The notes under the pieces are model-generated. The model did no database searches, was not told where the DNA came from, and saw nothing but the letters and a program-made list of their open reading frames with translations. From contig DASUWA010000006.1 in NCBI GenBank assembly GCA_036378675.1, positions 1-50,101 of the forward strand: a stretch of 50,101 nucleotides of DNA. Reading direction: 5' to 3'. The translations under genes were made by a program, and so were the position numbers. How positions within the stretch are numbered: the first letter of the stretch is position 1; each line of letters opens with the position of its first letter. Of this stretch, positions 34,527-43,892 are shown piece after piece. The stretch comes from Acidimicrobiales bacterium. Lineage in GTDB: Bacteria > Actinomycetota > Acidimicrobiia > Acidimicrobiales > Palsa-688.

Positions 34527-35231
34527 CTAGCCGGCGATCGAAGCAGAGATGGCCGCGGCCGCGGCCTCGCGGTCAGGTGCGGCGGTGACGGCTCGCCCGA
34601 CCACGAGCATGTCCGCTCCGGCTTCGAGAGCCTCCTCGGGAGTTGTCGAGCGCAGCTGGTCGTGGGCCGGGCTGCCCGCGAAACGAACCCCGGGGACCAC
34701 GGCCAGCAGGCGGGGCGCGAGTTGCTTGGCCTCGCGCACATCGGACGCGGCGCATACGACGCCGGCGCAGTGGGCTTCCATCGCGATACCGACCCGCTTG
34801 CCGAGTATGTGGGGCGGCGCTCCGGAGTCGCTCGTGAGGATGGTCACCGCGAGAGCGGACGGCACGGGCAACCCGGCCCGATCCGCTCCTTCTGCGAGCC
34901 CCTCCACCGCGGTGCGAAGAACGACCGGACCTACGAACGCGTGCAGCGTCAGGTAGGAAACACCGAGCGCGCCGAGCACTCGCGCTGTCTTGCCGACTGT
35001 CGTCGGGATGTCCGCCAGCTTGAGGTCGAGGAAGACCTTGTACCCGTCGTCGATGAGCGTCTGGACTACCGCGGGCCCTTCGGCGCTGAACAGCTCCAGC
35101 CCGACCTTCGCGGTACCGAACCACGGCCGGAGTTGCCTCGCCAGCCTCTGCGCCTCGACGGCATCATCAACGTCGAGCGCGAGGATCAGGCGGTCCCGGT
35201 CGGTCCTGGGTGCTGGTTCAACGGCGGTCAT
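34527..35231 (-). CDS. pyrF: Orotidine 5'-phosphate decarboxylase
   Basis: Last step to UMP. 234 aa TIM barrel with LILALDVDD (~15-23), the catalytic FLDLKLADIP (~67-76, DxKxxD) and VVPGVRF. It is the short, class I type rather than the ~270-aa type seen in many actinobacteria. ATG 35231 lies inside the end of pyrD (14-nt overlap). The 70-nt gap to mihF has no clear terminator. Confidence 0.95.
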   Translation of the reverse strand: MTAVEPAPRTDRDRLILALDVDDAVEAQRLARQLRPWFGTAKVGLELFSAEGPAVVQTLIDDGYKVFLDLKLADIPTTVGKTARVLGALGVSYLTLHAFVGPVVLRTAVEGLAEGADRAGLPVPSALAVTILTSDSGAPPHILGKRVGIAMEAHCAGVVCAASDVREAKQLAPRLLAVVPGVRFAGSPAHDQLRSTTPEEALEAGADMLVVGRAVTAAPDREAAAAAISASIAG

Positions 35232-36204
35232 GGGCGCGTCCTTTCAGTTGCTCAATGCTTGTCACTTCGTTCGCCTCGCACCAGCGCGCCAGTTCTTCGA
35301 GGATTCGCGCGGGCGCGCGCGGATCGGCGAAGGTGGCCGTGCCCACCTGGACGGCGTCGGCCCCGGCGGCCAACAATTCTGCGGCGTCCTCCCCCGTCTG
35401 GACTCCCCCCACGCCGACGATCGGCACAGCGGGCAAGGCGGTTCGACAGTCGTACACAGCCCGAACGGCTACCGGATGGATCGCCGGGCCGGACAGCCCC
35501 CCTCCACCGGCGCCGAGCTTCGGGGCTCCTGTCGCCGGATCGATGGCCATCCCCATGACCGTATTGATGAGGGTCACCGAGGACGCCCCCGAGTCGATCG
35601 CTGCTCGGGCCATCTCGGTCAGGTCGGTCACGTTGGGGCTGAGCTTCGCCCACAGGGGAACGCTTCCTTGCAGGCCTTCGGCCGCCGCGGAGGTCGCGTC
35701 GCGGACTCCGGACGTGCTGTGGGCGAACATCTTGCGGCGGTCCTCGATGTTCGGGCAGGAGATGTTGGCCTCCACCGCGACGATCGAAGATGCGGGCCCG
35801 GTGCCCGAACTGATCGCCTTGGCCAGCACCGAAGCCGCGTCCCTGTACTGCGAAGCGGTGCAGCCCCAGATGCTCGCGACAACTCGTGCCCCGGTCGCGG
35901 CGAGGGACGGAAGCTCAGACTGAAGCCAATGGTCAACGCCCCGGTTCTGCAGCCCGACGCTGTTGAGCATCGCCGCTTCGAGAGGAAGCAGGCGCGGAGC
36001 CGGGTTCCCGTCCCAAGGGTCGATCGAAAGTGACTTGACGACCACCGCTCCGAGGCTTGAAAGGTCCATGTACGGCTCGAGCTCGGCGGCGTGACCCGAC
36101 GTTCCCGACGCGGTCATCACCGGTACGGGAAGCTCGACAATTCCGACTCTGGTGCGGAGATCGATTCCGGAAGACAGCCGGGTCGGTCGGGCGCGCCTGG
36201 TCAC
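35218..36204 (-). CDS. pyrD: Dihydroorotate dehydrogenase, class 1B-like catalytic subunit
   Basis: 328 aa, FMN TIM barrel. [11 protein letters not shown] and [19 protein letters not shown] are N-terminal class 1 features, the catalytic Cys is in NISCPN (~150) and the C-terminal glycine-rich FMN loop is [16 protein letters not shown]. Class 1B enzymes normally need the iron-sulfur flavoprotein PyrK, encoded next door in Firmicutes; no pyrK is present here. It lacks the N-terminal membrane helix of class 2. It overlaps carB by 4 nt and pyrF by 14 nt. Confidence 0.94.
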   Translation of the reverse strand: MTRRARPTRLSSGIDLRTRVGIVELPVPVMTASGTSGHAAELEPYMDLSSLGAVVVKSLSIDPWDGNPAPRLLPLEAAMLNSVGLQNRGVDHWLQSELPSLAATGARVVASIWGCTASQYRDAASVLAKAISSGTGPASSIVAVEANISCPNIEDRRKMFAHSTSGVRDATSAAAEGLQGSVPLWAKLSPNVTDLTEMARAAIDSGASSVTLINTVMGMAIDPATGAPKLGAGGGGLSGPAIHPVAVRAVYDCRTALPAVPIVGVGGVQTGEDAAELLAAGADAVQVGTATFADPRAPARILEELARWCEANEVTSIEQLKGRAHDRR

Positions 36205-39200
36205 GTCAGCGGAAGCTGCTCCGACGCGTGGTACTCCTGCAGGCTTCTCACGGTGAGCGGATTGCTTGATCGCTCGGCGATGCCGGCGGCAGCGGCCCTG
36301 GCCGCGGCAACGGTGGTCAAGCAGGCGACCCGGTGCTGGTTGGCGGCCCTGCGGATGTACGCGCCGTCGGCGCGAGGTCCGCGGCCGCGGGGAGTGTTGA
36401 CGACCAGGTTCACCTTCCCATCCCGGAGCAGTCCGACGGCGTCCACTCCCGCGCCCGTGGGATCTATGCGGGTGCCGTCCTCCGCCGAGACCTTGTCTAC
36501 GACCGTCGAGACTGGAACGTCTTCGTCCTCGAAGAACTTGGCGGTCCCTGCCGTTGCAGCGATCGAGAAGCCCAGCTGCACGAAACGCCGCGCGACCGTG
36601 ACACCAGCGGCCTTGTCGCGGTCCGCGAGCGAGAAAAAGATCGTCCCGCTCGCGGGGAGCTCGTCACCAGCGGCCGATTGGCTCTTCGCGAATGCCAACC
36701 CGAAGCTTGAATCAATTCCCATCACCTCTCCCGTTGACCGCATCTCCGGGCCGAGCAAGGTGTCGGCTTCCGGAAAACGGGTGAACGGAAGCACGGCCTC
36801 CTTGACGCTGACATGCCCGCCGCTAACCGGAGGCGTCAGAAGCCCCTCGTCGCGAAGTTCGTCGAGGGTGGACCCGGTCATGACCCGAGCTGCGACCCTG
36901 GCGAGCGGAACGCCGGTGGCCTTGGAGACGAACGGAACCGTACGGCTGGCCCTCGGATTCGCTTCGATCACGAAGACTTGAGTCGCGCCGCCGGAAGGAT
37001 CGCCGAGTCGCTTAACCGCATACTGGACGTTTAGGGGCCCGACAACGTTGAGAGCACCGGCAATGTCGCGGGTATAGCTCTTGATCACCTTTATGGTTCC
37101 AGGGTCGAGTGTCGGGGGTGGAATCACACATGCACTGTCTCCCGAGTGGACACCGGCCTCTTCGACGTGTTCCATCACTGCGCCGATCACTACTTCTCCG
37201 GTGACGTCGCGGACCGCGTCGACGTCTACTTCGGTGGCGTCTTCCAGGAACCGATCGACTAGCACCGGACGCTCCGCCGAAAGACCTCCCTCCCGACCAA
37301 GCGATCCGAAACCGACGAGCTCGCTCATCGCCCTCCGGAGATCGGCTTCGTTGTAGACGATCTCCATCGCTCGTCCGCCGAGCACGTACGAAGGCCTCAC
37401 CAGAGCCGGGAACCCGACCCTCTCCACGATCGCCAGTGCTTCCTCGACGCTTGTGGCAGTGCCCCCGGCAGGTTGGGGGATCTCCAAACGGGCGCAGAGC
37501 GCATTCCAGCGCTCGCGGTCCTCTGCAAGGTCGATCGCGTCGGGAGAGGTGCCAAGAATCAGGTCTGCCGGCAGCTGACCGGCCAGCTTGAGCGGTGTCT
37601 GCCCGCCGAGCGAGACGATCACACCGGCAACGGTCCCCGAAGCCGACTCGACGTCGATGACATTGCTGACGTCCTCCCAGGTGACCGGCTCGAAGTACAG
37701 GCGATCGCTGGTGTCGTAGTCGGTCGACACCGTCTCGGGATTGCAGTTGATCATCACCGTCTCGAAGCCGGCGTCGTGCAACGCGAAGCTGGCCTGAACG
37801 CAGCAGTAGTCGAACTCCACGCCCTGCCCTATCCGATTTGGTCCGGACCCGAGGATGATGACCTTGGGACGCTGCCCGGGTCGGACCTCGTCCTCGTCCT
37901 CGTAGGTCGAGTAGTGGTACGGCGTTCGGGCTTCGAACTCTGCAGCGCAGGTGTCGACGGTCTTCATCGTGGCACTCACCCCGCAGGCCAGCCTCGCCGA
38001 GCGGACCTCGTTCTCCGGGACCCTCCAGAGCCACGCGAGCTGGCCGTCTGAGAATCCGAGCCTTTTTGCGCGGCGCCAGTCGACGCGGCGCAGCGCCGCA
38101 GGTCCGTCGAACTCCGCAAGCCTTGCCCGCTCGTCGACGACCAGCAGGATCTGATCGAGGAACCACGGGTCGACACCTGTGGCTTCATGGATCCTCTCGA
38201 CGCTGATTCCTCGTCTCAGCGCTTCCTCGAGCTGGAACGGTCGATCAGGAGTCGCGATGGCTGCCCTCCGTACCAGCTCCTCGTCGTCCCAGCTCGCGTA
38301 CGCACCTTCGCCGGGATCGCAGTTGAGCCCCAGGCGGCCTCGTTCGAGGGACCGCAAGCCCTTCTGAAGAGACTCGGTGAAGGTCCGCCCGATTGCCATC
38401 GCTTCTCCCACCGACTGCATCCGGGTACCCAGGACGTCCGAGATCCCAGGGAACTTCTCGAACGCCCATCGGGGAACCTTGGTGACGACGTAGTCAATGG
38501 TCGGTTCGAAGGATGCTGGGGTCTCGCGGGTTATGTCGTTTTGGATTTCGTCGAGCGTGTAGCCGACAGCAAGGCGCGCAGCGATCTTCGCGATAGGGAA
38601 CCCGGTCGCCTTTGACGCAAGCGCGCTAGACCTGCTGACCCGCGGGTTCATCTCGATGACGACCTGCTCACCGGTTGCGGGGTTGACCGCGAACTGGATG
38701 TTCGATCCACCAGTCTCGACGCCGATGCGCCGGATACAGGCAAAAGCGGCGTCCCGCATCACTTGGTACTCGGTGTCGGACAGCGTCTGCGCAGGCGCGA
38801 CCGTTATGGAGTCCCCGGTGTGAACGCCCATGGGGTCGAAGTTTTCGATCGAGCAGATGATGACGCAGTTGTCAGCGCGGTCGCGCATGACCTCCAGCTC
38901 GTACTCTTTCCAGCCGGCTATCGATCGCTCGATGAGGATCTCGGAGATCGGGCTGGCCGCAAGCCCCACCGACGCGATTCGCTCGAGGTCCTCGCGATCG
39001 ACTGCGATCCCAGTGCCGGCGCCACCGAGTATGTACGACGGGCGCACGATGAGCGGGTACCCGATGGTGTCGCCTACTTCGAGGGCCTCGTCGAGCGTGT
39101 AGGCGAAGCCGGACTCTGGCACGGTGAGCCCGATCTCGGTCATCGCGGATTTGAACCGCTCGCGGTCTTCTGCGGTGGCGATCGCCTCGCTGTTGGCGCC

Positions 39201-39548
39201 GATCATCTCCACCCCATATCGCTCGAGGACGCCGCGTTCGTGCAGGGCCATCGCCAGGTTGAGGGCGGTCTGCCCGCCAAGGGTGGGCAGAACTGCGTCT
39301 GGCCGCTCGCGTTCGACGATGGCTTCGAGAACGTCGGCGGTGAGTGGCTCGACGTAGGTCCGATGGGCGAACTCGGGGTCGGTCATGATCGTCGCCGGGT
39401 TCGAGTTGGCCAGGATCACCCGGTAGCCCTCGTTGCAGAGCACTCTGCACGCCTGGGTTCCCGAGTAGTCGAACTCGACCGCCTGGCCGATCACGATCGG
39501 CCCGCTGCCGATGACGAGGATGCTCTCGATGTCGTCCCGTCGCGGCAT
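36201..39548 (-). CDS. carB: Carbamoyl-phosphate synthase large subunit
   Basis: 1115 aa, slightly longer than usual (~1075). Two ATP-grasp halves: the first carries [19 protein letters not shown] (~10-28) and the second [17 protein letters not shown] (~575-591). The C-terminal MGS-like allosteric domain is present (last ~140). ATG 39548 is chosen for its family-like [16 protein letters not shown]; a long upstream extension is carA antiframe. It supplies carbamoyl phosphate to PyrB and to ArgF. It is linked to carA by a 4-codon micro-ORF. Confidence 0.98.
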   Translation of the reverse strand: MPRRDDIESILVIGSGPIVIGQAVEFDYSGTQACRVLCNEGYRVILANSNPATIMTDPEFAHRTYVEPLTADVLEAIVERERPDAVLPTLGGQTALNLAMALHERGVLERYGVEMIGANSEAIATAEDRERFKSAMTEIGLTVPESGFAYTLDEALEVGDTIGYPLIVRPSYILGGAGTGIAVDREDLERIASVGLAASPISEILIERSIAGWKEYELEVMRDRADNCVIICSIENFDPMGVHTGDSITVAPAQTLSDTEYQVMRDAAFACIRRIGVETGGSNIQFAVNPATGEQVVIEMNPRVSRSSALASKATGFPIAKIAARLAVGYTLDEIQNDITRETPASFEPTIDYVVTKVPRWAFEKFPGISDVLGTRMQSVGEAMAIGRTFTESLQKGLRSLERGRLGLNCDPGEGAYASWDDEELVRRAAIATPDRPFQLEEALRRGISVERIHEATGVDPWFLDQILLVVDERARLAEFDGPAALRRVDWRRAKRLGFSDGQLAWLWRVPENEVRSARLACGVSATMKTVDTCAAEFEARTPYHYSTYEDEDEVRPGQRPKVIILGSGPNRIGQGVEFDYCCVQASFALHDAGFETVMINCNPETVSTDYDTSDRLYFEPVTWEDVSNVIDVESASGTVAGVIVSLGGQTPLKLAGQLPADLILGTSPDAIDLAEDRERWNALCARLEIPQPAGGTATSVEEALAIVERVGFPALVRPSYVLGGRAMEIVYNEADLRRAMSELVGFGSLGREGGLSAERPVLVDRFLEDATEVDVDAVRDVTGEVVIGAVMEHVEEAGVHSGDSACVIPPPTLDPGTIKVIKSYTRDIAGALNVVGPLNVQYAVKRLGDPSGGATQVFVIEANPRASRTVPFVSKATGVPLARVAARVMTGSTLDELRDEGLLTPPVSGGHVSVKEAVLPFTRFPEADTLLGPEMRSTGEVMGIDSSFGLAFAKSQSAAGDELPASGTIFFSLADRDKAAGVTVARRFVQLGFSIAATAGTAKFFEDEDVPVSTVVDKVSAEDGTRIDPTGAGVDAVGLLRDGKVNLVVNTPRGRGPRADGAYIRRAANQHRVACLTTVAAARAAAAGIAERSSNPLTVRSLQEYHASEQLPLT

Positions 39549-39562
39549 CAGCGACCCGCCAT
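39548..39562 (-). other. Micro-ORF bridging carA and carB
   Basis: ATG GCG GGT CGC TGA fits the gap exactly: its ATG shares one base with the carA stop (TAATG) and its TGA shares one base with the carB start (TGATG). I see no separate Shine-Dalgarno for carB. Confidence 0.35.
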
Positions 39563-40677
39563 TATGAGGAACGCTCCATGAGTTTCCGGAACTCGTCGAA
39601 GAGGTAGCTGGCGTCGTGCGGTCCGGGGCCCGCTTCGGGGTGGTACTGGACGCTGAACGCGGGCAAATCTCGGCAGGCCAGCCCTTCGACGACACCGTCA
39701 TTGAGGTTTACGTGCGTGATATCGGCACTCTTGATGGTCCCGTCGGCGACCGCGTAGTTGTGGTTCTGGCTGGTGATCTCGACTGCGCCGCTGGACAGCC
39801 TTCGCACCGGGTGGTTCCCACCGTGGTGCCCGAACGGAAGCTTGTACGTCTCCGCCCCAAGAGCCGTTGCCAGGAGTTGGTGCCCGAGGCAGATCCCGAA
39901 GACAGGCACCCGCCCAATCAGATCTCCGATCGCTCGGGACGCGTACCCGACCGCGGCAGGATCTCCCGGGCCGTTGGACAAGAACACACCATCGGGCTTG
40001 CGCGCGAGCACTTCGGATGCCGGCGTCGACGCAGGCACCACCTCGACGGTCGCGAGGCGCCCGAGGTGGCGGAGGATCGTCCGCTTGATGCCGAAGTCAT
40101 AAGCCACCACCCCCAAGGGGCCATCCCCGATGGTGTACGACTCGCGTGTGGTGACTTCCGCGGCCAGGTCCCGGCCGTCGGTTCCCGGCTCGCGCAGCGC
40201 CGCTTCTTTGATCGCGGTCTCGTCGACTGCAGCAGGACCCTCGACCGGCGCGAACGCAGCCGGCATGGCGCCGGCCTCACGGATGTGGCGGGTCAACCGT
40301 CGCGTGTCTATTCCGGCGAGCCCGGGAAGGCGTTGCTCGATCAGGAACTCGTCAAGCGTCTGCTCGGAGCGCCAGCTGCTCGGGCGTGGCGAAACCTCCC
40401 TTACGATAAGCCCGCGGCAGAAGGCGCGGCGGCTTTCGTTGTCGGCTGGCGAGACGCCGTAGTTCCCGATGTGGGGATAGGTGAAGCAGATGATCTGGCC
40501 CGCGTAAGACGGGTCGGTCAGGACCTCCTGGTAGCCGGTGAGAGTCGTGTTGAAGACCACCTCGCCTGTGGCGGGTGCGGGCTCATCCGCATTCCACCAG
40601 CCGATCGCCTCACCCTCGAACACGCTGCCGTCCGCGAGGACGAGCAACGCCTCAACCAAACCGCTCAACTGTGACAC
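39562..40677 (-). CDS. carA: Carbamoyl-phosphate synthase small subunit
   Basis: Glutamine amidotransferase subunit, 371 aa. N-terminal CPSase domain ([30 protein letters not shown]) and a class I GATase domain with nucleophile Cys in FGICLGHQ (~250) and the His/Glu pair in YHPEA. GTG 40677 is the longest start; it lies right at the edge of a hairpin repeat and has no clear Shine-Dalgarno. TTG codons a few residues downstream are alternatives. Confidence 0.96.
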   Translation of the reverse strand: MSQLSGLVEALLVLADGSVFEGEAIGWWNADEPAPATGEVVFNTTLTGYQEVLTDPSYAGQIICFTYPHIGNYGVSPADNESRRAFCRGLIVREVSPRPSSWRSEQTLDEFLIEQRLPGLAGIDTRRLTRHIREAGAMPAAFAPVEGPAAVDETAIKEAALREPGTDGRDLAAEVTTRESYTIGDGPLGVVAYDFGIKRTILRHLGRLATVEVVPASTPASEVLARKPDGVFLSNGPGDPAAVGYASRAIGDLIGRVPVFGICLGHQLLATALGAETYKLPFGHHGGNHPVRRLSSGAVEITSQNHNYAVADGTIKSADITHVNLNDGVVEGLACRDLPAFSVQYHPEAGPGPHDASYLFDEFRKLMERSS

Positions 40678-40745
40678 CTAGCCCGGCCGGGGCCCCAACC
40701 CCGGCCTCCTCCGGAGCGTGGGGACCCCATCCCCACGCCCGGCCG
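40674..40745. repeat. Third, diverged copy of the hairpin repeat, before carA
   Basis: This matches the two rpe-tail units (24158-24301) over almost their whole length, including the hairpin core (40699-40723) and the flanking CGCCCGGCCG, with small indels near one end. It fills most of the 103-nt pyrC-carA gap and ends at the carA start codon. A 39-codon ORF from TTG 40784 (overlapping the pyrC stop as TTGA) reads through it and stops at 40665, just inside carA. Confidence 0.8.
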
Positions 40746-40780
40746 TTGTAGCGCCTCAGGGTTAGTCAACTCGACTCCGC

Positions 40781-42082
40781 TCAACGCTGAGCCTCGAAGT
40801 CGATGACGACTGGTTCGCCGCGTAAGACGGTGTGGCGAACCTTCCCGAGGAGGGTCCGGCCGGCGAACGGTGTGTTGCGGGACCGGCTTGCCAAAGACTT
40901 CGGATCCACCACCCACTTGTGGGTTGGATCGATCACGCACAGGTTGGCCGGCCTACCGACCGCGATCGGTCCTCCGTGTTCAGCCGTTAGTCCGGCGATG
41001 GCCGCGGGCTGCCAGGACATCAACCCGAGCACTTTTTCCGTCGGGACCTCCAACTCGGTTAGGGCGAGCCCAAGCGCCGTCTCCAGACCGAGCATTCCCG
41101 GAGGCGCCTGATCGAAGGGAAGCTCCTTCGTCTCCTGGGCGTGAGGAGCGTGGTCGGTAGCAATCGCGTCGGCAGTCCCGTCAGCTATGGCGTCCTTCAC
41201 GGCCGAGACATCTGCACCCGTCCGCAGCGGCGGGTTGACCTTGAACACCGGGTCGTAGGTCGCGACAGCTGCGTCGGTCAGGGTGAAGTGGTGCGGCGTT
41301 ACCTCGGCCGTCACCTCGAGCCCGGATGCCTTCGCACCGCGGACCATGGCGAGCGACCCGGCGGTCGAGAGGTGAAGGAAGTGCAGCTTGGCGCCGGTGA
41401 GCCTCGCGAGGGCCAGGTCCCTCATGACCATCAGCTCCTCGGCCTCTGCCGGCTGGCCGGCGATGCCGAGACGGCTCGACCACTCACCCTCGTGCATGTG
41501 ACCGCCTCCGGCGAGCGACGCGTCCTCGCAGTGCTGCGCGAGGGTCACGCCGAGGGCGCCGGCGTACTCCATCGCCCGGCGCATGAGACGGGCGTCCTGC
41601 ACACCGCTGCCATCGTCGGTGAAGATCCGGACGCCCATGCCGGCCATCTCCGCCATGGGGGCAAGCTGGGTGCCCTTACGGCCGACCGTGATGGCCCCGG
41701 CGACGAGCACTTCGCAGCACGCCTCGTATCCGAGCTCCAGCACCTGCGCGACAACAGCAGCCGAGTCGATTGCCGGCTCGGTGTTCGGCATGGCCACCAC
41801 CGCGGTGTAGCCGCCAAGCGCCGCGGCCCGGGCCCCGGTCTCGACTGTCTCCGCCTCCTCCCGGCCGGGCTCTCGCAGATGGGAGTGCAGGTCGACAAGG
41901 CCTGGCGCCACGATGCAGCCCGACGCGTCGAGCACGACGGTCCCGGCCGGTACCGAGCTGACCTTCGATCCGACGGTCGAGATACGACCCTCCATGATGA
42001 GAACGTCCGCCGGGCGGGTCCCGGTAGCGTCGACGATGGTTCCGCCTCTGATGACGACTGCCGGTGGATTACGCCGCGACAA
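40781..42082 (-). CDS. pyrC: Dihydroorotase
   Basis: 433 aa, amidohydrolase of the larger class I type. Metal ligands: DLHSHLREPG (~56-65), a mid-protein His in AQHCED, LHFLHLSTAGS and the catalytic Asp in ATDHAPH. Start TTG 42082 lies within the end of pyrB (14-nt overlap) with GGGGG about 6 nt upstream and gives the start MSRRNPPAVVIRGG. Longer versions of the frame are pyrB antiframe. Confidence 0.96.
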   Translation of the reverse strand: MSRRNPPAVVIRGGTIVDATGTRPADVLIMEGRISTVGSKVSSVPAGTVVLDASGCIVAPGLVDLHSHLREPGREEAETVETGARAAALGGYTAVVAMPNTEPAIDSAAVVAQVLELGYEACCEVLVAGAITVGRKGTQLAPMAEMAGMGVRIFTDDGSGVQDARLMRRAMEYAGALGVTLAQHCEDASLAGGGHMHEGEWSSRLGIAGQPAEAEELMVMRDLALARLTGAKLHFLHLSTAGSLAMVRGAKASGLEVTAEVTPHHFTLTDAAVATYDPVFKVNPPLRTGADVSAVKDAIADGTADAIATDHAPHAQETKELPFDQAPPGMLGLETALGLALTELEVPTEKVLGLMSWQPAAIAGLTAEHGGPIAVGRPANLCVIDPTHKWVVDPKSLASRSRNTPFAGRTLLGKVRHTVLRGEPVVIDFEAQR

Positions 42083-43046
42083 GGTCGACCCCCGATCCGA
42101 GGAGCAGATAGAGGACCGCCATACGAACGGCGACCCCGTTGGCGACCTGGCGGGTGATGACCGAGGACGGGTCGTCGGCAACCTCGGCGGCGACCTCGAC
42201 CCCACGGTTGACCGGACCGGGGTGCATGATCAGGGCCTGGTCTCCGAGTTGCTGGCGTCGTTGTCTGGTGAGCCCGTAGCGGGCGGTGTACTCGCGAACG
42301 GATGGAAGCAGCGCCTCGGTCATGCGTTCTCTCTGGAGCCGCAGGAGGTAGACGACGTCGAGTTTCGGCAGCACCGCGTCGAGATCGTATGAAACCTCAA
42401 CCGGCCAACCGGCAAGCGAGGGCGGGAGCAGCGTTGGCGGGGCCACCAGGATGACCTGAGCCCCGAGTGCGTCGAAGGCGAACACGTCCGATCTGGCGAC
42501 CCGGCTATGCCGGATATCGCCGACTATCGCTATGCGAATCCCGTCGAGAGGCAGCCGCCCGGCTGCCGGGGGAGGATTGCCACGTGCTCTGCGTTCGGCA
42601 GCGATCGTGTAGCAGTCGAGAAGCGCCTGAGTGGGGTGCTCGTGCCAGCCGTCGCCGGCGTTGATGACACTCGGGCCGTCGACCCAGCGGGCCACCTGCC
42701 AGGGCACTCCGGCGCCGGAGTGGCGGACGATCACCGCGTCGATGCCCATGGCCTGGACCGTCTCTACCGTGTCCCGAATCGACTCTCCTTTATTGAGGGA
42801 GGAGCTCGAGGCCGAGAAGGTCATCACGTCGGCCGACAGCCGGCGTGCGGCGGTCTCGAAGCTCAGCCGGGTGCGGGTGGAATCCTCGAAGAAGAGTGAA
42901 GCAACCGTCTTGCCGCGCAGCGCCGGCACCTTCGGGATAGCGCGCGAGCTGACCTCGACGAAGCTGTCGGTGAGGCGAAGAACCTCTTCTATTCCTTCTT
43001 GTCCGAGATCGGTTACTGACAGGAGGTGGCGGGGCCTGGCGTTCAA
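42069..43046 (-). CDS. pyrB: Aspartate carbamoyltransferase catalytic subunit
   Basis: First committed pyrimidine step. 325 aa. FFEDSTRTRLSFE (~53-65) is the carbamoyl-phosphate loop, with HPTQALLD (~136-143) and the MHPGPVNRG loop near residue 274. No regulatory PyrI is present. TTG 43046 overlaps the pyrR stop as TTGA. Unlike argF here, it keeps the usual STRTR. Confidence 0.96.
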   Translation of the reverse strand: MNARPRHLLSVTDLGQEGIEEVLRLTDSFVEVSSRAIPKVPALRGKTVASLFFEDSTRTRLSFETAARRLSADVMTFSASSSSLNKGESIRDTVETVQAMGIDAVIVRHSGAGVPWQVARWVDGPSVINAGDGWHEHPTQALLDCYTIAAERRARGNPPPAAGRLPLDGIRIAIVGDIRHSRVARSDVFAFDALGAQVILVAPPTLLPPSLAGWPVEVSYDLDAVLPKLDVVYLLRLQRERMTEALLPSVREYTARYGLTRQRRQQLGDQALIMHPGPVNRGVEVAAEVADDPSSVITRQVANGVAVRMAVLYLLLGSGVDLVAA

Positions 43047-43612
43047 CGAGGCCTCACGTCCCCGATGACGACGCCCGCTTCGGTGGCATCGACCATCTCA
43101 TCCCGCCGGGTCGGAAGGTTCTTTCCGACATAATCCGGCCGGATCGGGAGCTCGCGGTGGCCACGGTCGACCATCACGGCCAGCTGGACCGACCGGGCCC
43201 GGCCATAGTCGGACAACGCGTTGAGCGCGGCCCGAATGGTGCGTCCCGTATAGAGGACGTCGTCCACAAGCACGACGGTCTTGCCGGTCAGCTCGACCGG
43301 GATCTCGGTCGTCGCTTCGGGCAGGACCGGACGAAGCCCGATGTCGTCGCGGTAGAAGGCGACGTCCAGGGTCCCGGTCAAGACGTCGGTCCCGGTCACC
43401 TCGCCGACCACCCTTGCCAGGTTCGAGGCCAGCCAGACCCCGCCGGTCTGCAGCCCGATTATGACTAGATGGTCCAGGTCATGGTTTCGCTCGATGATCT
43501 CGTGGGCCATCCGCCAGGTGGCCCGCCGGACGTCCTCGACGTCCATGACCGTGGTCCGGGCAACAAAAACGCCCCCGTATGGGGGCGCCAGAGCACGTTC
43601 GCGTTCAGCCAA
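43043..43612 (-). CDS. pyrR: Pyrimidine operon regulator PyrR / uracil phosphoribosyltransferase
   Basis: Binds UMP and a hairpin in pyr mRNA. 189 aa from TTG 43612, which has a perfect AGGAGG (43618-43623) 5 nt upstream. The alternative ATG 43546 would give 167 aa. Conserved: RMAHEIIERN, VVLVDDVLYTGRTIRAA (PRPP loop), AVMVDRGHRELPI and DYVGKNLPT. The N-terminal ~22 residues of the long form are encoded by DNA that also forms an intrinsic terminator (43565-43587). It heads a 13-gene run through priA. Confidence 0.93.
   Translation of the reverse strand: MAERERALAPPYGGVFVARTTVMDVEDVRRATWRMAHEIIERNHDLDHLVIIGLQTGGVWLASNLARVVGEVTGTDVLTGTLDVAFYRDDIGLRPVLPEATTEIPVELTGKTVVLVDDVLYTGRTIRAALNALSDYGRARSVQLAVMVDRGHRELPIRPDYVGKNLPTRRDEMVDATEAGVVIGDVRPR
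43565..43587 (-). terminator. Intrinsic terminator inside the 5' end of pyrR
   Basis: A perfect 7-bp GC stem with a 4-nt loop is followed by TTTTT on the minus strand. It lies 18 nt before ATG 43546 but inside the reading frame that opens at TTG 43612. It is the natural attenuator for the pyr operon. Confidence 0.8.
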
Positions 43613-43617
43613 TACAA

Positions 43618-43656
43618 CCTCCTCTCCGTACCGGCCTCACAGGACCGGCTTTACGG
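43618..43656 (-). promoter_or_regulatory. PyrR-binding RNA hairpin next to the pyrR Shine-Dalgarno
   Basis: The RNA reads CCGU-AAA-GCCGGUC-CUGUGA-GGCCGGU-ACGG (43626-43656): a lower stem, a purine bulge, a 7-bp upper stem and a six-base loop. The core GUCCUGUGAGGCC fits the known PyrR consensus ARUCCNGNGAGGYU except near the ends. AGGAGG (43618-43623) follows within 3 nt, so bound PyrR could cover the ribosome site. Confidence 0.82.
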
Positions 43657-43666
43657 TCGGAAGTTC

Positions 43667-43672
43667 ATACTA
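43667..43672 (-). promoter_or_regulatory. -10 box of the pyr operon
   Basis: TAGTAT on the minus strand would place the transcript start near 43660, just before the PyrR hairpin. No clear -35 is seen 17 nt upstream. Confidence 0.45.
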
Positions 43673-43717
43673 GCGCGAGGGGCGGGTTCCCGGAGATCTA
43701 CTGATCAGCGTCGATTC

Positions 43718-43778
43718 GGGGCGGATTAGGGCAAAGCGGTGCTTCAAGAGGACTGATACAAGATCCGCGGTAACCCCC
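43718..43778 (+). other. Possible structured RNA upstream of the pilin genes
   Basis: GGGGCGGAT (43718-43726) can pair with ATCCG (43763-43767) and CCCC (43774-43777), leaving CGGTAA bulged. Inside, AAGC-GGT-GCTT can form a small hairpin. The region lies within the 280-nt divergent gap between pyrR and the first pilin-like gene. The pairing is seen in the sequence; a function is inference. Confidence 0.25.
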
Positions 43779-43892
43779 CTTCAGCGCGATCTGCGATGTA
43801 ATGCGCGCAACGACTGTTGGGCGAAAGTTGTCAAGAGTCATTTCCCCCATCCCGACAGCCGAGGTGATGCAGTCTTCGGAGAAGGGGGACCA

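Noticed and set aside
43718-43800. c-di-GMP (GEMM) riboswitch before the pilin genes
   Set aside because: GCAAAGC and GGTAACC fragments are present, but order and spacing do not fit the GEMM-I consensus and no second hairpin receptor is seen.
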